Below are positions 1 through 5,141 of a stretch of DNA of 5,141 nucleotides, piece after piece. Numbering within the stretch: the stretch's first letter is position 1; every line of letters begins with the position of its first letter. Both the position numbers and the translations under genes were made by a program. Source of the DNA: Candidatus Magasanikiibacteriota bacterium (GTDB taxonomy: Bacteria; Patescibacteriota; Patescibacteriia; Magasanikbacterales; GWA2-37-8); assembly GCA_026396535.1 (NCBI GenBank), contig JAPLWP010000050.1:1-5141 (forward strand), given 5' to 3'. The notes under the pieces are model-generated. The model ran no database searches and was not told the origin of the DNA. It saw only the letters and a list, made by a program, of their open reading frames with translations.

Positions 1-881
1 TCAAAAGTTTCTAGAGTCTCTGGTTTAAATTCCATTAGAGTGTTCACTAGGTTACCTAATGGTTTGAGGTCTTTGAGAAAGATTACCAACATTTTGGAAT
101 GAGCCGTAGTTTTGACCAGTTTAAATTTCCCTTTGGTAAACAGCCCAAGTGTTCCTTGGGATCCAACTAATAATTTAGTCAGATCAAAGGTAGTTTTGTT
201 CCAAACATTCCATAGATAATAGCCGGCAGAATTTTTGGTGACAGTTGGCTTGGCTTTTTGAATAGCTTCGTAATTATTATCAATAAGCGCAAACATTTTA
301 CGATATATTTCACCCTCAAAATTCTGTAGAGATAGTTTTTCCTGTAGTTCTTTTTCGTTTAGCGGTTTAAAGTTATATTCATTACCGTCAGACAGTACGG
401 CTGAGACTTCTTGTAGATAGTTTTCTGTTTTTCCGTAAGAAAGAGATTTTTCACCGCCGGAATTATTGGCCATAATGCCACCCATAGCACATAGAGATTT
501 GGAAGCTGGAAAAGATGGCATGATTAGATTTTTCTCTAGAGTGGCTTTTTCAAAATCACGGTAATATACACCGGGCTCAGTAATAACAAAAGCTTTCCCC
601 ACTTCTATAAGATGGTTAAAATGTTTGGTGAAGTCTAGAACAATGGAATTATTAATGGCGCCACCGGTCATATCAGTGCCAGCGCTACGAGCAGTGATGG
701 ATAAGTCGGGATTAGTAGCTTTGTTTTGAGAAACAAATTCCACAATCTTTTTCAGGTCCTCTTTATTTTTTGGGTATATCACTGTTTGAGGAGTGATCTC
801 AAAAATACTAGCATCACGGCTGTATGCTTTTCTGGTTTCAGCGTCTTCTAATATTTCTCCTTCTAATCCTTTAATAATCAT
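1..881 (-). CDS. FAD-binding oxidase/dehydrogenase, GlcD/D-lactate dehydrogenase type (partial, C-terminus off the left edge)
   Basis: This frame is open from an ATG at 881 to the window edge, giving 293 N-terminal residues with no stop. It reads as the FAD-binding (PCMH-fold) half of a VAO-superfamily flavoenzyme related to glycolate oxidase GlcD and FAD-dependent D-lactate dehydrogenases. Residues 63-89 carry the first FAD loop (core SAGTDMTGG, then IVLDFTKHFN). Residues 122-150 carry the second glycine-rich loop (core MGGIMANNSGG then YGKTENY). Residues 238-248 give the typical LVGSQGTLGLF motif. The FAD-oxidase C-terminal substrate domain would begin near residue 260 and is mostly missing; any fused Fe-S domain cannot be seen. 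By family, it would oxidise a 2-hydroxy acid and pass electrons to a quinone or other acceptor, but the substrate cannot be read from this half. The start is supported by the family-like opening (MIIKG... YSRDASIFE) and by a promoter just upstream. No Shine-Dalgarno sequence is visible. Family assignment is firm; the exact reaction is not. Confidence 0.9.
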   Translation of the reverse strand, partial: MIIKGLEGEILEDAETRKAYSRDASIFEITPQTVIYPKNKEDLKKIVEFVSQNKATNPDLSITARSAGTDMTGGAINNSIVLDFTKHFNHLIEVGKAFVITEPGVYYRDFEKATLEKNLIMPSFPASKSLCAMGGIMANNSGGEKSLSYGKTENYLQEVSAVLSDGNEYNFKPLNEKELQEKLSLQNFEGEIYRKMFALIDNNYEAIQKAKPTVTKNSAGYYLWNVWNKTTFDLTKLLVGSQGTLGLFTKGKFKLVKTTAHSKMLVIFLKDLKPLGNLVNTLMEFKPETLETF

Positions 882-904
882 ATATTAAGCTAAAAAGTGC
901 CTTA

Positions 905-933
905 ATTATATCTCAGCACCTGTTTAAAAGCAA
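905..933 (-). promoter_or_regulatory. Predicted sigma70-type promoter for the FAD oxidase
   Basis: Read on the minus strand, a TTGCTT -35 box (928-933) and a perfect TATAAT -10 box (905-910) are separated by exactly 17 bp. The transcript should start near 898, giving a leader of only about 17 nt before the ATG at 881. That leader contains no Shine-Dalgarno-like purine run, so initiation may rely on an unstructured AT-rich leader. Confidence 0.7.
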
Positions 934-936
934 TTA

Positions 937-964
937 TTTACTTTTTAAAAACATATGTTATAAT
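937..964 (+). promoter_or_regulatory. Predicted extended -10 promoter for the lamin-tail surface protein
   Basis: A TTTACT -35-like box (937-942) and a perfect TATAAT -10 box (959-964) are separated by 16 bp. The -10 is preceded by TGT (956-958), which makes the extended form TGnTATAAT. The start site should be near 971, about 24 nt before the ATG at 995. Its -35 box lies only 3 bp from the -35 box of the divergent oxidase promoter. The spacer holds two palindromes, TTTTTAAAAA (942-951) and ACATATGT (951-958), whose role, if any, is unknown. Confidence 0.7.
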
Positions 965-985
965 AAATTTATTCATATTTAATTT

Positions 986-993
986 GGAGGGGG
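986..993 (+). promoter_or_regulatory. Strong ribosome binding site (GGAGGGGG) for the surface protein
   Basis: The purine run GGAGGGGG ends one base before the ATG at 995, with its GGAGG core four bases upstream of it. It fixes the start codon, which is also the first residue of a plausible signal peptide. The spacing is slightly short but the match to the anti-Shine-Dalgarno sequence is strong. Confidence 0.8.
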
Positions 994-994
994 T

Positions 995-3544
995 ATGAAA
1001 TATTTTTTATTTGGGACTGTCTTTGTGTTTGGCAGTTTTTTTGTTGCTCAAAAATTATGGGCAGCCAGTACGGATATTATTATTAATGAAATTGGGTCTT
1101 ATGCCACCAGTACCCATGAGTGGATAGAAGTTTGGAATAAAGGAAGCAGTAGTGTCGATTTAAGTAGTTGGAAATTTTGGGAAAATAATACCAATCATAG
1201 TCTCAAAGCTGTGACTACGACAGATAGTGTGGTGGCGCCTGGGGAATATGCGGTGATTTGTCAGGATGGCGATGTGTTTTTACGTGATTATCCAAGTTTC
1301 ATTGGTTCCGTATTAGATTCGGCCTGGATTAGTCTTAGTGAAAGTGGAGAAGAAATAGGTCTAAAAGATGAGAGTGGAAATTTTGTAGAGAGATTCACTT
1401 ATTTGCCTACTAGTCATTTTTCTCTAGAGCGTAAAGATCCAATACTAAATGATTATTCTGCTGCCAATTGGCAAGAAAATTTATTTGGTAATACAGTGGG
1501 AGTACAAAATAGTAATTTTGTAGCTCTGGTGCAGAGTATCACTTCAACTACTTCTTCAGTGGACACGACTTCCACCCCCGAAACAACTAGTTCTACGCCA
1601 GAGAGTGTGACTTCTACGCCGACTACTACAGAAAGTGAAATAAGTAGTTCTAGTACCAATATATGGGATTGGGCGTTTATAAAATTAAATGAAATTTTAT
1701 CTGATCCAAATGAAGGAAATGAAAAGGTGGAACTATATAATAGTAACTCTACTACAGCAGAAATTTCTTCTGGCAGTATCTGTGATTCTACCGGTACTAA
1801 TTGTAAATTATTTTCTGGAAATATTTTGGGGCATGATTGGCTGACAGTAGATTTATTAACAGATAGATATTTAAACAATACCGGTGATGCAGTGGTATTA
1901 AAAGATGAAAATAATAATACTATTGATAAGGTGACGTATGGCACGGATAGTTTGGGTGCGCCGTCCAATGCACAATCTTTGATTCGTAAATTGGATGGTG
2001 TAGATACAGATAGCGATAATGATTGGGCACTAACAACCGACATCACTTTGGATGGGGCTAATCAATTGGTGGTATCAATGGTAAATTCTAATACTGGGAA
2101 TATTAGCAATCAATCAGGTGGGTCTATTAATAATTTGGCCAATAATACAGCTCTTATTAAGACCATTAAATCGGCCACTAATACTGCAAAAAGTGCCGTA
2201 GATCCAGTAAAAATCAGTTGGAAGCTAGACTGGCCTTATGGTTTGGATATAAACGAAGACGGTATATTTAGTGCTCAGGGCACAGCCGATCCACGTGGTG
2301 GGGAAATTAAGATAGAGTGGAATTTTGGAGATAGTGCGACCAGTAGTGGATTTATTGTATCTCATCACTATGCTACTTCGGGGATATATTTGGTTTCAGT
2401 ATCAGGTGCTAGTACGGCCAGCACCACTGGTAAAAAAGATTTTAAAATTTATGTTGGTCAGGAATTTTCTGGCGTTCAAACACAAATAAAAATTGGTAAT
2501 TATTTGGTGGACGCGACTAGTAGTGACGACGAGTTTGTGGAAGTGCAGAATTTTTCCACTTCTTCTCATAATATTTCCGGATGGAAAATAAAAAATAGAA
2601 GCGGTAAAGAATATGAAATTCCCGAAAGTACTAACATATCGGCATCTGGCACTTTAAAATTTTTTCGCAGTATCACCCGTTTGAGTTTTGATAAAGATGG
2701 TGATGAAATTCGCCTGACTACTCCCAATGATAAAGAAGTAGATAAAGTAATTTTGGTAAGTTCTAAGGTAATAAAAAAAGAACCAGCAGATAAGACAATA
2801 AAGAAAGAAGCAAAAACAGTAAAAACAGCCAGTGCCGGTAATTGGGTAGTAGTACAAGGAGTAGTGACGGCGCTGCCGGGTAATTTTGGTTCACAATATT
2901 TTTATATATCTGATGGTGAAAAAGGAAATCAGGTGTATCAGTACAAAAAAGATTTTCCGAATTTAAAAATTGGTGACAAAGTGACAGTGCGCGGAGAGCA
3001 GTCACTGATATCTGGAGTAAGTCGTATAAAAATAGCTAATAAAAATTATATTACTATCACCGGCAAAGATGAAAAATTTGAACCAACTAATTTGGATGAT
3101 TTAGATACTCAGTCGGTGGGAGCTTTGGTAAAAGTGGAGGGAGATATTACTTCTATAAAAAGTAACTATCTATATATTGATGATGGTAACGATGAAACAA
3201 TAATATATTTTCGTACTGGCGCAAATATAAATAAGCAGGATTTGAAAGTTGGAGATAAATTGGCGGTGGTAGGAATATTGGAACAGACCAAAAGTGGTCT
3301 GAGGATTTCGCCTCGCAGTGAACAGGATATAAAGGTAATAGGATTTTCTGATCAAGTACTGTCGCAGCAGGTAGAGGCCGACCAAAGCAATCAGCAGGCG
3401 GTAAAAGATAAATATCTTACGGCCACTGCTGGCGGAGTCACTACATTGATATTGGGTTTTCTAGCCAAATCACGTGGTGCTATTGTAGTGTCTGGAGCCA
3501 AAAAGGTAGTCAGTGTGGCTGGTCGTATAATAAAACGGGGTTGA
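995..3544 (+). CDS. Exported multi-domain surface protein: three lamin-tail-like domains, PKD domain, two OB-fold-like domains, C-terminal membrane segment
   Basis: The 849-residue product begins with a signal peptide (hydrophobic residues 4-18, likely cleavage after WAA near 24). Lamin-tail (LTD) domain 1 spans about 27-175 (IIINEIG, HEWIEVWN, LSSWKFW). A Ser/Thr/Pro linker follows (181-220). LTD 2 spans about 228-357 (IKLNEILSDP, EKVELYN, a possible C263-C270 disulfide). An Asn/Ser-rich linker leads to a PKD domain at about 403-487 (EWNFGDSA, SHHYATSGIYLVSVSG). A diverged third LTD covers about 490-590 (DEFVEVQNF, ISGWKIKN). After a Lys-rich linker (591-612) come two OB-fold-like repeats, about 615-690 and 705-782, sharing VxGxVT/I...YIxDG...LKxGDKxxVxG. 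A hydrophobic stretch near 808-824 and a basic tail could anchor the C-terminus in the membrane. LTD and PKD domains are known mainly as extracellular binding or adhesion modules, so I infer a cell-surface binding protein; the ligand is unknown. I see no nuclease or other catalytic motif. It is transcribed alone from the divergent promoter, and no intrinsic terminator follows it. Confidence 0.88.
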   Translation: MKYFLFGTVFVFGSFFVAQKLWAASTDIIINEIGSYATSTHEWIEVWNKGSSSVDLSSWKFWENNTNHSLKAVTTTDSVVAPGEYAVICQDGDVFLRDYPSFIGSVLDSAWISLSESGEEIGLKDESGNFVERFTYLPTSHFSLERKDPILNDYSAANWQENLFGNTVGVQNSNFVALVQSITSTTSSVDTTSTPETTSSTPESVTSTPTTTESEISSSSTNIWDWAFIKLNEILSDPNEGNEKVELYNSNSTTAEISSGSICDSTGTNCKLFSGNILGHDWLTVDLLTDRYLNNTGDAVVLKDENNNTIDKVTYGTDSLGAPSNAQSLIRKLDGVDTDSDNDWALTTDITLDGANQLVVSMVNSNTGNISNQSGGSINNLANNTALIKTIKSATNTAKSAVDPVKISWKLDWPYGLDINEDGIFSAQGTADPRGGEIKIEWNFGDSATSSGFIVSHHYATSGIYLVSVSGASTASTTGKKDFKIYVGQEFSGVQTQIKIGNYLVDATSSDDEFVEVQNFSTSSHNISGWKIKNRSGKEYEIPESTNISASGTLKFFRSITRLSFDKDGDEIRLTTPNDKEVDKVILVSSKVIKKEPADKTIKKEAKTVKTASAGNWVVVQGVVTALPGNFGSQYFYISDGEKGNQVYQYKKDFPNLKIGDKVTVRGEQSLISGVSRIKIANKNYITITGKDEKFEPTNLDDLDTQSVGALVKVEGDITSIKSNYLYIDDGNDETIIYFRTGANINKQDLKVGDKLAVVGILEQTKSGLRISPRSEQDIKVIGFSDQVLSQQVEADQSNQQAVKDKYLTATAGGVTTLILGFLAKSRGAIVVSGAKKVVSVAGRIIKRG
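1535..1654 (+). other. Ser/Thr/Pro-rich low-complexity linker within the surface protein
   Basis: Residues 181-220 are almost entirely Ser, Thr, Pro, Glu and Val, with a repeated TSTPE/SSTPE/TSTPT pattern. The stretch separates LTD 1 from LTD 2. Such linkers are typical of extended, exported proteins and can be O-glycosylated; the length may vary between strains through slippage of the repeated codons. This is a linker, not a separate gene. Confidence 0.75.
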
Positions 3545-3567
3545 TTATTCTCTAGATATGTGATAAT
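3541..3567 (+). promoter_or_regulatory. Possible promoter for tRNA-Ser
   Basis: A TTGATT -35-like box (3541-3546) overlaps the stop codon of the surface-protein gene. An extended -10 element, TGT followed by GATAAT (3562-3567), lies 15 bp downstream. The spacing is short, but the TGn extension could compensate. The start would fall near 3574, about 13 nt before the mature tRNA 5' end. Because no terminator separates the two genes, read-through from the surface-protein promoter is an alternative source of tRNA transcript. Confidence 0.4.
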
Positions 3568-3586
3568 TTAGGGGTGCTCAAAACCC

Positions 3587-3671
3587 GGAGAGGTGGCCGA
3601 GCGGTTTAAGGCAACAGTCTTGAAAACTGTCGTATCGAAAGGTACCGTGAGTTCGAATCTCACCCTCTCCG
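3587..3671 (+). tRNA. trnS-UGA: tRNA-Ser (anticodon UGA)
   Basis: All arms can be drawn by eye. The 7-bp acceptor stem is GGAGAGG (3587-3593) with CCTCTCC (3664-3670). The D stem is GCC (3596-3598) with GGC (3610-3612). The anticodon stem is ACAGT (3614-3618) with ACTGT (3626-3630) around loop CTTGAAA, anticodon TGA at 3621-3623. The long variable arm GTATC/GGTAC with a GAAA loop (3632-3645) marks a class II tRNA, and discriminator G73 (3671) fits serine. The T arm is GTGAG/CTCAC around TTCGAAT (3647-3663). It decodes UCA and probably other UCN codons. The 3' CCA is not encoded (the genome reads CAC after G73), so CCA would be added after transcription. The last 12 bases overlap the stop and last three codons of the convergent recombinase gene, which suggests this 3' end is an integration target that remains functional. 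Confidence 0.96.
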
Positions 3672-3672
3672 C
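3647..3672. other. Putative attachment site (element-chromosome junction) at the tRNA-Ser 3' end
   Basis: The T arm and 3' acceptor strand of tRNA-Ser run directly into a large serine recombinase gene whose stop codon is inside the tRNA. Integrases are commonly encoded next to their attachment site, and tRNA 3' ends are classic targets because the element can carry a copy that restores the tRNA. The limits given are only approximate: serine integrases recognise sites of roughly 40-50 bp and exchange at a 2-bp core that cannot be located from one junction. The partner site should lie to the right of base 5141. Confidence 0.5.
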
Positions 3673-5138
3673 ACTGATAAAAAATCGCTTTTATCTTCAA
3701 TTTTAGAGAGCCTTAAATATGGTTCTTTAAAGCTAAGACTAGCGATTTTTTTGTTTCTCATTTGAGCGTTCCAAAGTAAAGTTTTTATAATTATTTCTTG
3801 TTTCCCATTTTTTCTGTCGGCAAATTCTTTTTTGGCTTTAATTGGGTATAAAAAGATGTCTTTTATCCGTTCCAAAGTAGTTTCGTTATTGTTTGATTTT
3901 TTTTGTTTTAATTCGTCTAAACTTTTTTTAACTTGCACGATTTCATTATCCAACTCAACGAGTTTCAAATCATGGGATTCTTTAGATAGGTTGCCGTCTA
4001 GGTATAGGTCTAACAGCTTGTTTTTCCTGTCCTGTGCCTTTTTAAGGGTGCTTTCTAGTGTTTGACTAGCTTGTGTTAGATAGCTGTCATTTTCGCCCAA
4101 TCTTACCTTTTCGGCTTGGTAGCACATTTCAATCAGTTTTTTGTTGATTATTACGTTATCAAAAACATTGGCTAATTCTTTTTTAACATCGTCTTCTTTT
4201 AAATATACTTTGTGTTCATCGCATTTGCCCTTGCCATTGGTGCAATAGTAGTATGTATGTTTGCCTTTCTTTTTGGTTGCCGTTAAAACGCAACCACAGG
4301 TATCACATTTTAATACTCCTCGGTAAGTGAAATGTATTTTCTGCTTTTTGGTGTTAGCCTTTTTGTTTAATACTTCTTGGACTTTATCGAATAATTCTTT
4401 GGTGATTATTGGCTCATGATTGCCTAAATATTGTTTACCGTCTTTATTCATTATTCCGCAATAAAAAGAATCATAAAGTATTTTATGAATTTTGCTTTTA
4501 TGGTATTTATTTCCTGCCCGACTTCTAAAACCCTGTTCAAAAAGTATATCGGAAATTTCTCTAACGCTTTTGTTGCCCTCTTTATAGAGTGTAAATATTT
4601 TCTTAATATATTTTGTCCTATCCTTATCTTGGACAATTCCGCCCTTGCCGTCGTTCAAATATCCGAGCGGTGCTAAATTCGGCCAACCGCCTTTTTCTAA
4701 TTTAGTTAATATTCCACGCTTAACATTTTTTGATAGGTCTAAAATATATTGATTGGCCATTCCGCTTTCTACGCTAAACATTACGACATTATCCGACGGC
4801 AAATATTGCCTATCAATCGTCTGAATGATTTTAATACTGCCTTGTTGCAAAAGCCATTGTATTGTTGCACTATCAATCGGATTACGAGATAGGCGGTCAA
4901 TTTTCCAACAGAGAATACCGAGATCGTCGTTTTTGTTTTGTTGTATCTGTTTAACCATTTCCGAAAACAAAGGTCGGTTGTCAGGTTTCTTCGCCGATTT
5001 GCTTTCAGTATAAACTTTAATAATTTCCAAACCCAAATTAACGGCTAATTTTTTCATTTCCGTAACTTGGCTTTCCAAAGACAAAATTTGTTTGCCTTTG
5101 TCCTCGCTGGATTTTCTGCAATACAAAATGTATTTCAT
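3660..5138 (-). CDS. Large serine recombinase (site-specific integrase/excisionase of a mobile element)
   Basis: The 492-residue product has the full domain order of large serine integrases. The N-terminal resolvase domain (about 1-145) starts YCRKSSED with catalytic Ser10 next to Arg8, and has Arg55 in NRPLF and the DRLSR motif (Asp81, Arg82, Arg85), matching the family's active-site arginines. The recombinase domain (about 155-265) includes GYLN and the DNA-binding SVREISDIL segment. A zinc ribbon (about 272-310) has Cys278, Cys281, Cys299 and Cys306. A coiled coil (about 355-415) follows, as used for synapsis and directionality control, then a C-terminal segment ending SFKEPYL...VRRG. The enzyme would cut two att sites through a 5' phosphoserine link and rejoin them, integrating or excising its element. 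It appears intact. The ATG at 5138 puts Ser10 at the usual place, but the ribosome binding site is off the window. The last residues RRG and the TGA stop are encoded inside the convergent tRNA-Ser gene. Confidence 0.93.
   Translation of the reverse strand: MKYILYCRKSSEDKGKQILSLESQVTEMKKLAVNLGLEIIKVYTESKSAKKPDNRPLFSEMVKQIQQNKNDDLGILCWKIDRLSRNPIDSATIQWLLQQGSIKIIQTIDRQYLPSDNVVMFSVESGMANQYILDLSKNVKRGILTKLEKGGWPNLAPLGYLNDGKGGIVQDKDRTKYIKKIFTLYKEGNKSVREISDILFEQGFRSRAGNKYHKSKIHKILYDSFYCGIMNKDGKQYLGNHEPIITKELFDKVQEVLNKKANTKKQKIHFTYRGVLKCDTCGCVLTATKKKGKHTYYYCTNGKGKCDEHKVYLKEDDVKKELANVFDNVIINKKLIEMCYQAEKVRLGENDSYLTQASQTLESTLKKAQDRKNKLLDLYLDGNLSKESHDLKLVELDNEIVQVKKSLDELKQKKSNNNETTLERIKDIFLYPIKAKKEFADRKNGKQEIIIKTLLWNAQMRNKKIASLSFKEPYLRLSKIEDKSDFLSVRRG
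3676..3695. repeat. Short perfect hairpin just downstream of tRNA-Ser
   Basis: GATAAAA (3676-3682) and TTTTATC (3689-3695) form a perfect 7-bp stem with loop AATCGC. It begins four bases after the tRNA discriminator and lies within the recombinase coding region. It is AT-rich and weak, so it may be a processing or pausing signal or simply chance. Confidence 0.35.
3679..3752 (+). terminator. Inverted-repeat region with T-tract, possible terminator for tRNA-Ser
   Basis: AAAAAATCGCT (3679-3689) and AGCGATTTTTT (3741-3751) are perfect 11-bp inverted repeats. Between them AGAGAGCC (3705-3712) can pair with GGTTCTTT (3721-3728) using two G-U pairs, and GCTA (3732-3735) can pair with TAGC (3740-3743). 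The last hairpin is followed by GA and seven T residues (3746-3752), which resembles an intrinsic terminator for plus-strand transcription leaving the tRNA. The stems compete with each other and are weak in GC. The region also encodes recombinase residues about 463-487 on the other strand, so codon choice may explain part of the symmetry. Confidence 0.35.
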
Positions 5139-5141
5139 ATA

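Larger units (their letters stand above)
3660..5141. mobile_element. Left end of an integrated element (prophage or integrative element), continuing beyond the window
   Basis: A complete large serine recombinase gene abuts and overlaps the 3' end of tRNA-Ser, the standard layout for one end of an integrated element. Only the recombinase is visible, so whether the rest is a prophage, an integrative conjugative element or a small genomic island cannot be told. No second tRNA fragment lies within the window; the far end must be beyond 5141. Confidence 0.6.

Noticed and set aside
1453..2046. A 197-codon open frame on the minus strand inside the surface-protein gene
   Set aside because: It is fully antisense to a gene with clear domains, and its Ser/Val/Leu-rich product mirrors the repetitive Ser/Thr codons on the other strand; no recognisable motif was seen.
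2654..3385. Several short minus-strand open frames rich in Phe, Tyr and Leu
   Set aside because: They mirror Lys/Ile-rich codons of the surface-protein gene and overlap one another; no recognisable domain.
995..3544. Annotating the surface protein as an extracellular nuclease because of its LTD and OB-like domains
   Set aside because: LTD and OB modules accompany some secreted nucleases, but no catalytic nuclease segment is visible in any part of the 849 residues.
3571..3586. GGGG...CCC stretch between the surface-protein gene and the tRNA as an intrinsic terminator
   Set aside because: The stem is only three to four pairs with a long loop and no T-run follows on either strand.
3542..3662. 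Possible use of the UGA=Gly genetic code (Gracilibacteria/SR1)
   Set aside because: Both complete genes end at TGA at sensible domain ends. Reading through would push the recombinase across the whole tRNA, and the surface protein would gain only a short meaningless tail. The tRNA anticodon UGA reads serine codon UCA and is not a stop suppressor.
3832..5013. Short open frames in other frames across the recombinase gene
   Set aside because: All are covered by a complete recombinase with intact catalytic motifs; their products look like shadows of its lysine-rich codons.
1..5141. CRISPR array, rRNA, or a second attachment site within the window
   Set aside because: No regularly spaced repeats, no rRNA-like sequence and no second copy of the tRNA 3' end were seen.

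Overview
The window looks like part of a small-genome, AT-rich bacterial chromosome, most probably of the Patescibacteria (CPR) group, with the edge of an integrated mobile element at its right side. The assignment is inference. It rests on a multi-domain lamin-tail/PKD/OB-fold surface protein, a GlcD-type FAD oxidase of the kind I associate with these lineages, and a lysine/asparagine-rich large serine recombinase. Both visible gene ends use TGA stops, and the frames read cleanly with the standard bacterial code, which argues against the UGA=Gly code of Gracilibacteria and SR1.

Left part (1-881, minus strand): the N-terminal 293 residues of an FAD-binding oxidase/dehydrogenase, cut by the window edge. 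A 113-bp intergenic region (882-994) holds two well-formed sigma70-type promoters back to back, one for the oxidase and one for the next gene.

Middle (995-3544, plus strand): one 849-residue exported protein. It has a signal peptide, three lamin-tail (LTD)-like domains, a Ser/Thr/Pro linker, a PKD domain, two OB-fold-like domains and a C-terminal hydrophobic segment with a basic tail. It is probably a cell-surface binding protein of unknown ligand.

Right part (3541-5141): a complete tRNA-Ser(UGA) gene (3587-3671, plus strand) is followed by a convergent gene for a 492-residue large serine recombinase (3660-5138, minus strand). The two genes overlap by 12 bp. The last three codons and the stop codon of the recombinase lie inside the acceptor stem and T arm of the tRNA. 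This is the expected geometry of an element integrated at the 3' end of a tRNA gene, with the recombinase gene next to the attachment site and the rest of the element beyond base 5141. The recombinase probably catalyses integration and excision of that element. An inverted-repeat-rich stretch (3676-3752) inside the recombinase 3' end could fold in either transcript and may terminate tRNA transcription.

The most interesting observation is this tRNA/recombinase junction: the recombinase takes its stop codon from the tRNA gene, so recombination at the site might alter the enzyme's C-terminus, and the recombinase transcript is antisense to the tRNA.
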